A stretch of 64,000 bases of DNA from an uncultured Prevotella sp. (GTDB lineage: Bacteria; Bacteroidota; Bacteroidia; Bacteroidales; Bacteroidaceae): NCBI GenBank assembly GCA_946415245.1, contig CAMKRS010000009.1, forward strand, positions 1 through 64,000. Direction: 5' to 3'. Below the pieces are notes generated by a model. The model did not search any database. It saw nothing but the letters and a program-made list of their open reading frames with translations, and was not told where the DNA came from. The position numbers and the translations under genes are program-made. Positions 16,585 through 27,857 of the stretch are shown one piece after another; position 1 is the stretch's first letter; each line of letters starts with the position of its first letter.

Positions 16585-16611
16585 AAATAGCCAGCTCTTC
16601 GCCAGCTATTT
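16585..16611 (-). terminator. Terminator hairpin upstream of the small genes
   Basis: AAATAGC pairs with GCTATTT, with an inner GC/GC pair, followed on the minus strand by TTTTG. It would stop transcripts from the right. The stretch 16612-17088 holds no gene I can support; it has one ATG-less frame (see rejected items) and a GGGGGAGCA direct repeat near 17050-17072. Confidence 0.5.
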
Positions 16612-17088
16612 GTCTTTCAATTGAACCTACATACAAGGATGATTTGAACATCGGTTTTATGGAGATTCCCTAATCTTTCAAGAAGAATTTCCGTAGAAAA
16701 AGTTCCTGTCCAATCAGTTTTAATTGAAAGGTATATATAGTTTTTAATTTTTTCTAAATATTGATATTTCTTGTTATAATGTTTTTCTTCTATGTATAAG
16801 GATTTCAAGGTTTTACAAACGGAGAACAATAACCATTACAAAATAAGGGAGGAATATTTAAAAAAAGAAAATGATATCTCTAAATCTTTCCAACTCTATT
16901 TCACATCAGATACACCTCGTATCATCTAACTTTTGCCCACATCTACATTAATTGGCTACAAAGATTCAAAAAGGATGCAAAAATAGACAAAAAGTGCAGA
17001 AATTCAAACTAATAGGACTTTTAAGAATTAAATAAACTTAAAAAAGACAGGGGGAGCAATAAGGGGGAGCAGTTTTTGCATAAAAAAA

Positions 17089-17117
17089 AGGAACCTGCTG
17101 AAAATCAGTAGGTTCCT
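17089..17117 (-). terminator. tRNA-Ser terminator
   Basis: AGGAACCT and AGGTTCCT close a 13-base loop, followed on the minus strand by TTTTTTT, 11 bases after the tRNA 3' end. Confidence 0.75.
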
Positions 17118-17128
17118 CAAATGCTTTG

Positions 17129-17213
17129 CGGAGAGAGAGGGATTCGAACCCCCGGTACCTCTCGGTACGGTAGTTTTCAAGACTACTGTAATCGACCACT
17201 CTACCATCTCTCC
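17129..17213 (-). tRNA. tRNA-Ser (anticodon TGA)
   Basis: An 85-base tRNA with 7-base acceptor stem GGAGAGA/TCTCTCC, discriminator G, an anticodon loop reading CTTGAAA and a long variable arm (CCGAGAGG region), as expected for serine. The T-arm GGGTTCGAATCCC is intact. CCA is not encoded. Its 3' end faces the AT-rich island, the usual side for integration. Confidence 0.93.
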
Positions 17214-17240
17214 AGTGCTTCGATTTCTTGAAAGCGGGTG

Positions 17241-17248
17241 CAAAGGTA
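17241..17248 (-). promoter_or_regulatory. tRNA-Ser promoter -7 box
   Basis: The minus strand reads TACCTTTG followed by CACCCGC. The same extended box occurs before the initiator tRNA and SRP RNA in this window. Confidence 0.65.
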
Positions 17249-17255
17249 CTAAGAA

Positions 17256-17288
17256 TAATTGATAATTGATAATTGAAAATTGAAAATT
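17256..17288. repeat. AATTGATAATTG simple repeat
   Basis: Tandem degenerate copies of a 10-base unit (ATAATTGATA, then GAAAATTGAA) between tRNA-Ser and mutS2. A related array lies at 22402-22437. Confidence 0.7.
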
Positions 17289-17365
17289 GCAATATCATTA
17301 AGTTATTTTAACACCGAAAGGGTTTAAAAACTCTTAACTCGTGCCCATAACTCCTTTTTTCTTAG

Positions 17366-17373
17366 TAATTTTG
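17366..17373 (+). promoter_or_regulatory. mutS2 promoter -7 box
   Basis: TAATTTTG followed by CAGCG lies only 4 bases before the GTG start at 17378, so the transcript may be leaderless. Confidence 0.6.
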
Positions 17374-17377
17374 CAGC

Positions 17378-19967
<2,590 letters not shown>

Positions 19968-19969
<2 letters not shown>

Positions 19970-19992
19970 TCAAAAAAACGCTTTTTTTGACT
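19968..19992 (+). terminator. mutS2 terminator
   Basis: AGTCAAAAAAA and TTTTTTTGACT close the loop CGC, with the stem overlapping the mutS2 stop codon. Confidence 0.7.
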
Positions 19993-20031
19993 GTTTTAGG
20001 CACACAACAAATCCTAAAAATCCTTAATAAA

Positions 20032-20063
20032 TTTGGCTAACTGACTGATTATCGGTAATTTTG
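20032..20063 (+). promoter_or_regulatory. Promoter of secreted lysozyme-like gene
   Basis: A -33 TTTG (20032-20035) and -7 TAATTTTG (20056-20063) are 20 bases apart, a near-consensus Bacteroidota promoter. The start site near 20069 gives a leader of about 105 bases. Confidence 0.7.
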
Positions 20064-20068
20064 CAGCC

Positions 20069-20159
20069 GATTCGCTTGAATCTGGCGACGTGATGTCGCA
20101 CTTTTTGAAAAAGAAAATCTAAAGGATAACGCGGCATACTCTCGTGATGAGACGGCCGC
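20069..20159 (+). promoter_or_regulatory. Structured 5' leader
   Basis: Consecutive stem-loops occur at 20069-20082 (GATTC/GAATC), 20085-20099 (GCGAC/GTCGC), 20101-20112 (CTTTTT/AAAAAG, imperfect) and 20131-20159 (GCGGC/GCCGC with inner CTC/GAG). It may regulate the gene at 20175; no known riboswitch is recognised. Confidence 0.4.
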
Positions 20160-20174
20160 CTAAAGTATAGAGAT

Positions 20175-20618
20175 ATGATTCAATTATTTAAGAAAGGAAG
20201 TGTGTGTCTGATGGCCTTGACATTTACACTGATCGCCTCAGCGGGAGGCGGCAACGTCAAGAGTTCCACTAAAACATCAGACATCGACTGGAATCCAGTA
20301 ATGGATGCGATTATTCAAGTAGAAAGCGAAGGAAATCCCAAAGCCGTGAGCGGTAATTCCGTAGGCGCTATGCAGATTACTCCGATTCTTGTGAAGGATT
20401 GCAATGACATTCTGAAGAGACAGAAGAGTAAAAAGCGCTATACCATGGACGATCGCTACAGCGTAGCGAAATCAAAGGAGATGTTCCTTATTATCCAGAA
20501 GTACTACAACCCCGAAAACAGCATCGAGAAAGCGATCCGATTGTGGAACGGTGGTGTGAAGTACACAACAAGAGCCACCAACCGTTATTACAAGAAGGTG
20601 CTCGCCCAGATGAAGTAA
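20175..20618 (+). CDS. Small secreted lysozyme-like (SLT-fold) protein
   Basis: A 147-residue protein with an N-terminal signal peptide (SVCLMALTFTLIASAGG). Residues 42-70 contain MDAIIQVESEGNPKAVSG and SVGAMQITP, where the Glu and the GAMQI motif match the active site of lytic transglycosylases. The C-terminus has the AIRLWNGG motif of the same fold. It probably cleaves or binds peptidoglycan in the periplasm. The domain is about the minimum size for the family. It has its own promoter, a structured leader and a terminator downstream. Confidence 0.75.
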   Translation: MIQLFKKGSVCLMALTFTLIASAGGGNVKSSTKTSDIDWNPVMDAIIQVESEGNPKAVSGNSVGAMQITPILVKDCNDILKRQKSKKRYTMDDRYSVAKSKEMFLIIQKYYNPENSIEKAIRLWNGGVKYTTRATNRYYKKVLAQMK

Positions 20619-20673
20619 GGATACATGAGACTTCGCAATCGTTTGGACAACGAAACTATTTGCAAGACTGATA

Positions 20674-20708
20674 ATCCGATTGTCAAGGATAAAACCTGAC
20701 GATCGGAT
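20674..20708 (+). terminator. Terminator of lysozyme-like gene
   Basis: ATCCGAT-t-GTCA pairs with TGAC-g-ATCGGAT, followed by ATTTTATTTG. Confidence 0.7.
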
Positions 20709-20728
20709 ATTTTATTTGTATACAAAAA

Positions 20729-20750
20729 ATGCAAGCCGTTTGGCTTGCAT
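20729..20750 (-). terminator. Initiator tRNA terminator
   Basis: ATGCAAGCC and GGCTTGCAT close a 4-base loop, followed on the minus strand by TTTTTTG, 11 bases after the tRNA 3' end. Confidence 0.75.
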
Positions 20751-20761
20751 TTCCTGCTGAG

Positions 20762-20834
20762 TTGCGGAGGCAGGATTCGAACGTGCGACCTCCAGGTTAT
20801 GAGCCTGGCGAGCTACCAACTGCTCCACTCCGCG
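20762..20834 (-). tRNA. Initiator tRNA-Met (anticodon CAT)
   Basis: A 73-base tRNA with anticodon loop CTCATAA. The first acceptor pair is a C1-A72 mismatch (CGCGGAG with CTCCGCA), the hallmark of initiator tRNA. The anticodon stem next to the loop reads AGG/CCT, so the usual third G-C pair at 29-41 is A-U. CCA is not encoded. Confidence 0.88.
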
Positions 20835-20858
20835 ATGTTGTTTTTTTCTAAGCGGGTG

Positions 20859-20866
20859 CAAAGGTA
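20859..20866 (-). promoter_or_regulatory. Initiator tRNA promoter -7 box
   Basis: The minus strand reads TACCTTTG followed by CACCCGC, the same 15-base context as upstream of tRNA-Ser. Confidence 0.65.
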
Positions 20867-20970
20867 CTACTTTTTTTGGAAATACCAAAATATTTATGCC
20901 ATTTTTTTGAAAAATCACTCTTTTCGGAACATTTCTTCCTCATTTTCTTGCGTATTTAAAAGGAAAAATG

Positions 20971-21000
20971 TAATTTTGCACACTGAAAGAATGTGTGCAA
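20971..21000 (+). promoter_or_regulatory. TetR-gene promoter and overlapping palindromic operator
   Basis: The -7 box TAATTTTG lies at 20971-20978, with CTTG at 20947-20950 as the -33. A perfect inverted repeat TTGCACAC / GTGTGCAA (20976-20983 and 20993-21000, 9-base spacer) covers the box and start site, as expected of an autoregulatory TetR operator. Confidence 0.65.
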
Positions 21001-21028
21001 TTTTGCATAAACCAAGGAGGAAGCAATT

Positions 21029-21622
21029 ATGTCAATATCCAAGACCAGACAAAAGCTCGTAGATGTGGCCCGTCAGTTGTTTGCCAAAAACGGACTGGAG
21101 AACACCACGATGAACGACATCGCCACCCTGTCAGGCAAGGGCAGGCGCACACTCTACACCTATTTCAAATCGAAGGAAGAGATCTACTATGCTGTGATCG
21201 AAGGCGAGCTGGAGCGATTGAGCGACAAGCTTGACGAGGTGGCAGCCCGTAAGATCCGTCCTCAGGACAAAATCATCGAACTGATCTACACCCATCTGAG
21301 CATGATCCGTGAGACGGTGGTGAGAAACGGCAACCTGCGTGCCGAGTTCTTCCGCAACATCTGGATGGTGGAGAAGGTGCGCAAGCGTTTCGATGATGCA
21401 GAGATAGAACTGTTCCGTAAGGTGTATAACGAAGGTAAGGATGACGGTGAGTTTGATATCGACAACATCGACCTGGTGGCCGACATCACCCACTATTGTA
21501 TCAAGGGTCTTGAAGTGCCATACATCTACGGTCGTATCGCCCACGGCATGAAGGAAGAAGACACCAAGCCGCAAGTGGCGAAAGTCGTCTATGGAGCCCT
21601 AGGTAAGATACAAAGGAAGTGA
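21029..21622 (+). CDS. TetR family transcriptional regulator
   Basis: A 197-residue protein with the N-terminal TetR helix-turn-helix (ARQLFAKNGLENTTMNDIATLSGKGRRTLYTYFKSK within residues 14-48). The C-terminal ligand domain is all-helical. An 8-base-arm palindrome covers its promoter, suggesting autorepression. It lies 40 bases before fabG with no terminator between, so both may be co-transcribed; control of fatty-acid genes is possible but not shown. The AGTGAATAGTGAATAGTG repeat overlaps the stop codon. Confidence 0.9.
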   Translation: MSISKTRQKLVDVARQLFAKNGLENTTMNDIATLSGKGRRTLYTYFKSKEEIYYAVIEGELERLSDKLDEVAARKIRPQDKIIELIYTHLSMIRETVVRNGNLRAEFFRNIWMVEKVRKRFDDAEIELFRKVYNEGKDDGEFDIDNIDLVADITHYCIKGLEVPYIYGRIAHGMKEEDTKPQVAKVVYGALGKIQRK

Positions 21623-21662
21623 ATAGTGAATAGTGATTATTAACACATTATAAAAAAGTATT

Positions 21663-22400
21663 ATGGGATTATTAGAAGGTAAGACAGCGCTGATTACAGG
21701 TGCTGCACGCGGTATCGGAAAAGCTATCGCACTAAAGTTCGCCGAAGAAGGCGCAAACATTGCATTCACCGACCTCGAGGTGAATCTGGAAACAGAACAG
21801 GAAATCGCCGCCAAGGGTGTGAAGGCCAAGAGCTATGCCTCGAATGCCGCTGACTTTGCTCAGACTGAGGAAGTGGTGCAGGCCGTGAAGGCAGAATTCG
21901 GCAGCATCGATATTCTGGTGAACAATGCCGGTATCACCAAGGACGGACTGATGCTGCGTATGACCGAGCAGCAGTGGGATGCTGTGATTGCTGTGAATCT
22001 GAAATCGGCCTTTAACTTCATCCACGCCTGTGTGCCCGTGATGATGCGTCAGCGTGGCGGTTCTATCATCAACATGGCCTCTGTGGTAGGTGTGCACGGT
22101 AATGCCGGACAGGCTAACTATGCTGCTTCGAAGGCTGGACTGATCGCATTGGCTAAGAGTATCGGTCAGGAGATGGGTCCGAAGGGTATCCGTGCCAACG
22201 CCATCGCCCCTGGTTTCATCGAGACCGCTATGACTGCAGCCCTGCCCGATGAGGTTCGTGAGCAGTGGAAGCAGAAGATTCCTCTCCGTCGTGGTGGTCA
22301 GGTAGAAGATATCGCCAATGTAGCCACCTTCCTGGCCTCAGACATGTCTAGCTACGTGAGCGGACAGGTGATCCAGGTTGATGGCGGAATGAATATGTAA
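21663..22400 (+). CDS. fabG: 3-oxoacyl-ACP reductase FabG
   Basis: A 245-residue short-chain dehydrogenase. The NADPH-binding motif TGAARGIG is at 12-19 and NNAG at 87-90; catalytic Asn112, Ser140, Tyr153 and Lys157 are present (INMAS, NYAASK). The C-terminal VDGGMNM matches FabG closely. It reduces 3-oxoacyl-ACP in the fatty-acid elongation cycle in the cytoplasm. It follows a TetR regulator. Other SDR substrates cannot be excluded, but the full-length match favours FabG. Confidence 0.9.
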   Translation: MGLLEGKTALITGAARGIGKAIALKFAEEGANIAFTDLEVNLETEQEIAAKGVKAKSYASNAADFAQTEEVVQAVKAEFGSIDILVNNAGITKDGLMLRMTEQQWDAVIAVNLKSAFNFIHACVPVMMRQRGGSIINMASVVGVHGNAGQANYAASKAGLIALAKSIGQEMGPKGIRANAIAPGFIETAMTAALPDEVREQWKQKIPLRRGGQVEDIANVATFLASDMSSYVSGQVIQVDGGMNM

Positions 22401-22401
22401 A

Positions 22402-22437
22402 TCAATTGATAATTGACAATTGATAATTGATAATTAT
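22402..22437. repeat. AATTGATAATTG simple repeat before pseudouridine synthase
   Basis: Degenerate tandem ATTGATAATT units fill the gap between fabG and the next gene and run up to its ATG at 22436. Confidence 0.7.
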
Positions 22438-23110
22438 GGAGGTCGTTTACGAAGACAACCATATCATCATTGTAAATAAAAGGAGTGGGGAGATCGTACA
22501 GGGCGACAAGACTGGCGATCGCCCCCTTTCTGATATTGTCAAGGACTATATCAAAGAGAAATATGCCAAGCCCGGAGCTGTGTTTCTGGGCGTGGTGCAC
22601 CGTTTGGACCGACCTGTGTCAGGACTCGTGGTGTTTGCACGCACCTCGAAGGCACTGAGTCGTCTGAACAAGATGTTTGCCGAGGGCGAGGTGCATAAGA
22701 CCTATTGGGCCATTACCAAAAACGCCCCTCGCGACAGCGAGGGCACGTTGACCCATTGGCTCGTGAGAAACGAGAAACAGAACAAGAGTTATGCTTACGA
22801 TCAGGAGAAGCCCAATGCCAAGAAGGCTATCCTGAAATATCGTGTACTCAGCCATAGTGACAACTATTCGCTGATAGAAGTCAACCTCATGACAGGAAGG
22901 CATCACCAGATCCGCTGTCAGTTGGCTGCGATGGGTTGTCCTATCAAAGGTGACCTGAAATACGGAGCCCCAAGGAGTAATCCTGATGGCAGTATCTCGC
23001 TGCTGTCAAGAAGGGTGGAGTTTGTGCATCCTGTCTCGAAGGAGACAATCATCGCCGAGGCTCCCCTACCCGATGACAAACTTTGGAAAGCTTTTAAAGT
23101 TGAGAGTTGA
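22436..23110 (+). CDS. RluA-family RNA pseudouridine synthase
   Basis: A 224-residue protein. I start at ATG 22436 (MEVVYEDNHIIIVNKRSG); the frame is open from a TTG within the preceding repeat. The catalytic motif HRLDRPVSG with its Asp near residue 53 marks the RluA family, and the RHHQIRCQL segment near 157 matches. There is no S4 domain, so it is the short RluA/RluC-catalytic-domain form. It isomerises uridine in rRNA or tRNA; the target is not clear. The last residues (FKVES) and the stop come from the GAGAGTTGAGAG repeat. Confidence 0.88.
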   Translation: MEVVYEDNHIIIVNKRSGEIVQGDKTGDRPLSDIVKDYIKEKYAKPGAVFLGVVHRLDRPVSGLVVFARTSKALSRLNKMFAEGEVHKTYWAITKNAPRDSEGTLTHWLVRNEKQNKSYAYDQEKPNAKKAILKYRVLSHSDNYSLIEVNLMTGRHHQIRCQLAAMGCPIKGDLKYGAPRSNPDGSISLLSRRVEFVHPVSKETIIAEAPLPDDKLWKAFKVES

Positions 23111-23127
23111 GAGATGAGAGTTGAGAG

Positions 23128-26100
23128 ATGAAGAAAGTATTGAAGTGGATGGCGATAGCGGTATTGACGCCTATTCTGCTGTTTTTCATACTTGCCGCAC
23201 TGCTCTACTTGCCACCCGTACAAAACTGGGCGGTGAAGAAAGTGGCGGCCATCGCTTCAGAAAAGACGGGGATGGAGATCACCGTAGGCCACGTGAATCT
23301 AGAATGGCCCTTCGATCTCGGCATCGACGAATTCCGCATGCTGCATCCGAATGACTCACTCAAAAACGTCACAGACACCATTGCCGACATCGGCCACCTG
23401 ACTGTCAACATACAACTACGGCCATTGTTCGACAAGCGTGTGGTCATCAACGAACTCTCGATGCAAGAGGCCAAACTCAACACCAACGGTTTCATCAGCG
23501 ACCTGCGCATCAAGGGTCGGATGAAGGAACTCTGGCTATCGTCGAAAGGCATCGATCTGGATAAGGAAACGGTAGAAGTGAATGGCGCCAGACTGGCAGA
23601 TGCCGACTTCGATATCCAACTGTCGGACACAGCCGCTGTAGACACCACCACCTCAGATAACAAATGGACGATCAATGCCGACAGCCTCAGCATCTATCAA
23701 ACCCGTCTGGCTATCCATCTGCCAGGCGACACGCTGCATATAGACACCTACTTGGGCCACGCCGTCGCCCAGGAAGCCAACATCGATATCGGCAAGAACA
23801 TCTACAAAGTGAGCAGTCTGAGATGGAACGACGGCAAACTGAGTTATGACAACCGCTTTGAGCCCGCTGTGGCTGGTCTTGACTATAACCATATCGCACT
23901 GACGGACATTCATCTCGGCATCGATTCCATCAGTTACACACCCCAAGGCACCTCGTTCTATATCCGCAACACAAGTCTCAAAGAAAAGAGCGGTCTGGAA
24001 ATCAGCAAGTTGGAAGGAGGCGTCAGGCTAGATTCTGCCTTCAACAAGATACAGATACCCGCCCTTGCCCTCAAGACGCCCGATTCAGATATCTACACCG
24101 AGGTGGATATGGACTTCAACGCTTTCGACCAGCGGAATCCTGGTAAGATGAAGATGCGACTGAATGCGCAGTTGGGCAAACAAGACCTGATGCGATTCAT
24201 GGGCGACATGCCGGCATCGCTGATCCGCAAATACCCCAATCACCCCATTGCCATCAAAGGTTCGCTCAACGGCAATATGCAGCAGATGGAGTTTACGGGC
24301 CTCGACATCAACCTGCCCACCGCCTTCCACCTCACTGCCAACGGCACCGCCAGGAATCTAACGGATATGTCGAGGTTGCAGGCCGATATGAAGATGAGTG
24401 CGAAGACACAAGACATCGGCTTCCTGACGGCGACGCTCGATCCCAAGACGAGGAACGACTACCGCATCCCCAATGGGATCACCCTTGATGGTACGTTGAA
24501 GGCCGATGGTCCACGCTATACAGCAGACCTTATCGCCCGCGAAGGTCAGGGAACGGTGAAGCTGAAAGGCACGGCCACCATTCCGCAGAATGCCAAGGGA
24601 GAGATGATGCCAAGCCATATGACCTACGATGCAGACATCAGCGTGAAGAATCTGAATCTGCACCATTTCATGCCAAAGGACTCTATCTATACCCTCACGG
24701 CCGACATCTCTGCCAAAGGCTATGGCACAGACGTCCTCTCGAAGAACACCCGTCTGACGGCTAATGCCACCCTCCACCATCTGCAATACGGCAGTTGGGA
24801 TCTGAACAACATGACGGCAAAGGCCGCTATCAGCAACGGTCGCGGAAAAGCCACCATCACAGGCGACAATGCCCTCTTCGTGGGCGACATCACAGCCGAT
24901 ATGCTGTTGGCACCAGCCCTCTCGAAAGACAAGACCATCGAAGCCCAGCTCTGTGCCGACCTCGCCAAGGTGGACCTCTTCCAGATGCGTATCATGGACG
25001 AGCCACTCACCATTGGTCTGAGTGGCGACCTCGACATCAAATCCAACCTCAACGACACCCACTACATCAGTGGATTGATCGATAATATCAGTATTCGCGA
25101 CGACAAGACCACCTACTATCCCACGAAGGTAGGTCTGTTGCTGAAAACTAATCGCGACACCACCTATGCCAGGATGCAGAGTGGCGACTTCATCGTGAAA
25201 CTTGATGCACAAGGCGGCTACGAACGGGTAATGAAGCAGTTGACCACCATCTCCGACTCAGTGATAGCCCAATATGAAAACAGGGTGATAGACCAGCAGG
25301 CCATCAAACGCCTGTTGCCCACGATGAAACTGCATGTGGAAAGCAAGCGAGACAACCCCATTGCCAATCTTCTGAAAACCCAGGAGATTGACTTCAAGGA
25401 TCTGTTGGTAGATCTGAATATGTCGCCAGAGACAGGCATCAACGGTACGAGTCATCTCTATTCGTTGAACTACGACAGTACCCGTATCGACACCATCCAT
25501 CTGAACCTGACCCAGAAAGGCGACCGTCTCACCTATCAGGCGCAGATACGTAACAACCGTCGCAACCCGCAGTTCGTGTTTAATGCCCTCATCGACGGCC
25601 ATTTCCACGAGCATGGTGCTTTGGCAGGATTGCGTTATTATGACAAAGACGGTAAGATGGGTGTTAGGATCGGTGCAACGGCCGAGATGGAGTCTGGCGG
25701 TATCCGCTTCAAGTTGATGCCTGACAGACCTACGGTGGGTTATAAGGATTTCAATCTGAACAAGGATAATTTCCTCTTCCTGGGCAGCGACAAGAAGATA
25801 CAGGCAAAGATTGACCTCATCGCCGACGACAAGACCGGTCTGAAACTCTATACCGAGAATCAGGACTCGACGATGCTGCAAGACCTCACCCTCTCGTGCA
25901 ACCGTATCGACCTGGGTGAAATCACCTCTGTGATACCTTATCTGCCGAAGATCACAGGCAAGCTCAATGGTGACTATCATATCCTGCAAGACCAGAACGA
26001 GAAATTCTCTGTGGTCTCAGATATGGCCATTCAGGATATGACCTACGAGGGAGCGATCATCGGTAATCTCAGTACGGAGCTCGTCTATCTGATGAAAGAG

Positions 26101-27837
26101 GACGACACCCACGCTATCGAGGCTCACCTCATGCTGAACGATGAGGAATTCGGCACCCTGAGCGGTAACTATCAGAATAAGGATGAGGGACATATCGATG
26201 TTATCTTCAACATGACCCGTTTCCCATTGTCGCTTGTCAACGGTTTCATAGAAGACCAGATCGTGGGTCTCGAGGGTTATGCCGAGGGTGACCTCACCAT
26301 CAAGGGAACGCTGAAACATCCGAAGGTAGACGGTGAGCTCTATGTGGAAGATGCCTATCTGGTAAGTCTGCCCTACGGCATCCGCATGCGTTTTGACAAC
26401 GACCCTGTGCGTATCATCGATTCCCGTCTGCTGCTCGAGAACTTCGGACTCTATGCCTACAACGACGAGCCTATCAACATGATGGGTAACATCGATTTCT
26501 CGGATATGGACCGTATCACGATGGACATGCGTATGCGTGCACGTAACCTGCTGCTGATCAATTCCAAACAAGAGGCCAAGAGCATCGCCTTCGGCAAGGC
26601 CTATGTGAATTTCGCGGCACGTATGCAGGGACCGCTGGAGCAGTTGGATATGCGTGGCCGTCTCGATGTGCTCAGCTCTACCGATATGACCTACATGCTC
26701 CTCGACTCGCCCCTCTCTACTGACAACCGTCTCGACGAGTTGGTGAAGTTTACTGATTTCAGCGACTCTACCCAGACCGTTGTTGCCAAGCCTGTACCCA
26801 CAGGATTGAATGCCGACCTCACCATCTCTGTGGCACAAGGAGCGCATATCGTCTGCGACCTCAACATAGAGCAGACCAACTATATCGATCTCATGGGTAG
26901 TGGTGATCTCCGCATGAAATACAACCACGAAGGCATCAACCTCACGGGTCGCTACACACTGAACAGAGGTGAGATGAAATACTCGCTGCCTGTGATTCCG
27001 TTGAAGACCTTTACCATCAAGGACGGCAGTTATGTGGAGTTTACGGGCGATGCCATGAACCCCAGACTGAACATCACGGCTACGGAGCATCTTAAAGCCA
27101 GCGTTGGCGGTGAGGGAACCACACGTATTGTACCCTTCGAATGTGGCGTTATCATCACCAAGACGCTCAATGATATGGGTGTGCAGTTCATCATCGAGGC
27201 ACCAGAGGATAATCTCATCAATGGCGACCTGAACAGTATGAGTGCCGAGGAACGCTCAAAGGTGGCTGTGGCGATGCTCACCACAGGCATGTATCTGGCA
27301 GATTCGAACACCAGCGGATTCTCAATGAACGCAGCCCTCAGTTCATTCCTCCAGAGTGAGATCAACAATATCGCAGGCTCTGCCCTGAAGACCCTCGATC
27401 TCAGCGTGGGTATCGACAACACAACCGATGCTTCAGGAGCCATGCAGACCGACTACTCATTCAAATTCGCCAAGCGATTCTTCGACAACCGCTTGAAGAT
27501 TGAGATAGGCGGTGTGGTCTCCTCAGGCACCAATAATCCACAGGGACAAAAACAGTCGTTCTTCGATAATGTCTCAATGGAGTATCGTATGAACCAGAGC
27601 GGTACGATGAATGCCAAGCTCTTCTATCAGCAGAATGTCTACGATTGGCTCGACGGCTATACCAATATGTATGGCGGTGGTTTCCTGTGGCGACGCAAGC
27701 TCAGCAACTTCTGGGATATTATCCGCTTCTGGAAGAAGGAGGAGCAGCCCATGCGACGCTTCACCACGCAACCATTACCAGGACAGGAATGGCGACGTGA
27801 CAGTACGACAACGGACAGTTTAAAGGTAAAAAGGTAA
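23128..27837 (+). CDS. tamB: TamB-like translocation/assembly module protein (DUF490)
   Basis: A 1569-residue protein with an N-terminal membrane anchor (WMAIAVLTPILLFFILAALL, residues 7-26) and a very long periplasmic stretch of repetitive beta-strands, the AsmA/TamB layout. The C-terminal 350 residues match the TamB (DUF490) domain, with segments such as GEGTTRIVPFECGVIITK and a closing beta-barrel-like FFDNVSMEYRMNQ. TamB bridges the inner and outer membranes and is thought to carry phospholipid and to aid outer-membrane protein assembly. The next gene, 20 bases away, encodes its outer-membrane partner TamL. The last residues (SLKVKR) come from an AAAAGGTAAA repeat. Confidence 0.9.
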   Translation: MKKVLKWMAIAVLTPILLFFILAALLYLPPVQNWAVKKVAAIASEKTGMEITVGHVNLEWPFDLGIDEFRMLHPNDSLKNVTDTIADIGHLTVNIQLRPLFDKRVVINELSMQEAKLNTNGFISDLRIKGRMKELWLSSKGIDLDKETVEVNGARLADADFDIQLSDTAAVDTTTSDNKWTINADSLSIYQTRLAIHLPGDTLHIDTYLGHAVAQEANIDIGKNIYKVSSLRWNDGKLSYDNRFEPAVAGLDYNHIALTDIHLGIDSISYTPQGTSFYIRNTSLKEKSGLEISKLEGGVRLDSAFNKIQIPALALKTPDSDIYTEVDMDFNAFDQRNPGKMKMRLNAQLGKQDLMRFMGDMPASLIRKYPNHPIAIKGSLNGNMQQMEFTGLDINLPTAFHLTANGTARNLTDMSRLQADMKMSAKTQDIGFLTATLDPKTRNDYRIPNGITLDGTLKADGPRYTADLIAREGQGTVKLKGTATIPQNAKGEMMPSHMTYDADISVKNLNLHHFMPKDSIYTLTADISAKGYGTDVLSKNTRLTANATLHHLQYGSWDLNNMTAKAAISNGRGKATITGDNALFVGDITADMLLAPALSKDKTIEAQLCADLAKVDLFQMRIMDEPLTIGLSGDLDIKSNLNDTHYISGLIDNISIRDDKTTYYPTKVGLLLKTNRDTTYARMQSGDFIVKLDAQGGYERVMKQLTTISDSVIAQYENRVIDQQAIKRLLPTMKLHVESKRDNPIANLLKTQEIDFKDLLVDLNMSPETGINGTSHLYSLNYDSTRIDTIHLNLTQKGDRLTYQAQIRNNRRNPQFVFNALIDGHFHEHGALAGLRYYDKDGKMGVRIGATAEMESGGIRFKLMPDRPTVGYKDFNLNKDNFLFLGSDKKIQAKIDLIADDKTGLKLYTENQDSTMLQDLTLSCNRIDLGEITSVIPYLPKITGKLNGDYHILQDQNEKFSVVSDMAIQDMTYEGAIIGNLSTELVYLMKEDDTHAIEAHLMLNDEEFGTLSGNYQNKDEGHIDVIFNMTRFPLSLVNGFIEDQIVGLEGYAEGDLTIKGTLKHPKVDGELYVEDAYLVSLPYGIRMRFDNDPVRIIDSRLLLENFGLYAYNDEPINMMGNIDFSDMDRITMDMRMRARNLLLINSKQEAKSIAFGKAYVNFAARMQGPLEQLDMRGRLDVLSSTDMTYMLLDSPLSTDNRLDELVKFTDFSDSTQTVVAKPVPTGLNADLTISVAQGAHIVCDLNIEQTNYIDLMGSGDLRMKYNHEGINLTGRYTLNRGEMKYSLPVIPLKTFTIKDGSYVEFTGDAMNPRLNITATEHLKASVGGEGTTRIVPFECGVIITKTLNDMGVQFIIEAPEDNLINGDLNSMSAEERSKVAVAMLTTGMYLADSNTSGFSMNAALSSFLQSEINNIAGSALKTLDLSVGIDNTTDASGAMQTDYSFKFAKRFFDNRLKIEIGGVVSSGTNNPQGQKQSFFDNVSMEYRMNQSGTMNAKLFYQQNVYDWLDGYTNMYGGGFLWRRKLSNFWDIIRFWKKEEQPMRRFTTQPLPGQEWRRDSTTTDSLKVKR

Positions 27838-27857
27838 AAAAGTAAAAAGGTAAAAAA

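Noticed and set aside
16617..16829. A 70-residue minus-strand frame ending next to the hairpin at 16585-16611
   Set aside because: It has no ATG (only TTG), atypical low-complexity composition and no recognised motif. The position before a terminator is suggestive but not enough.
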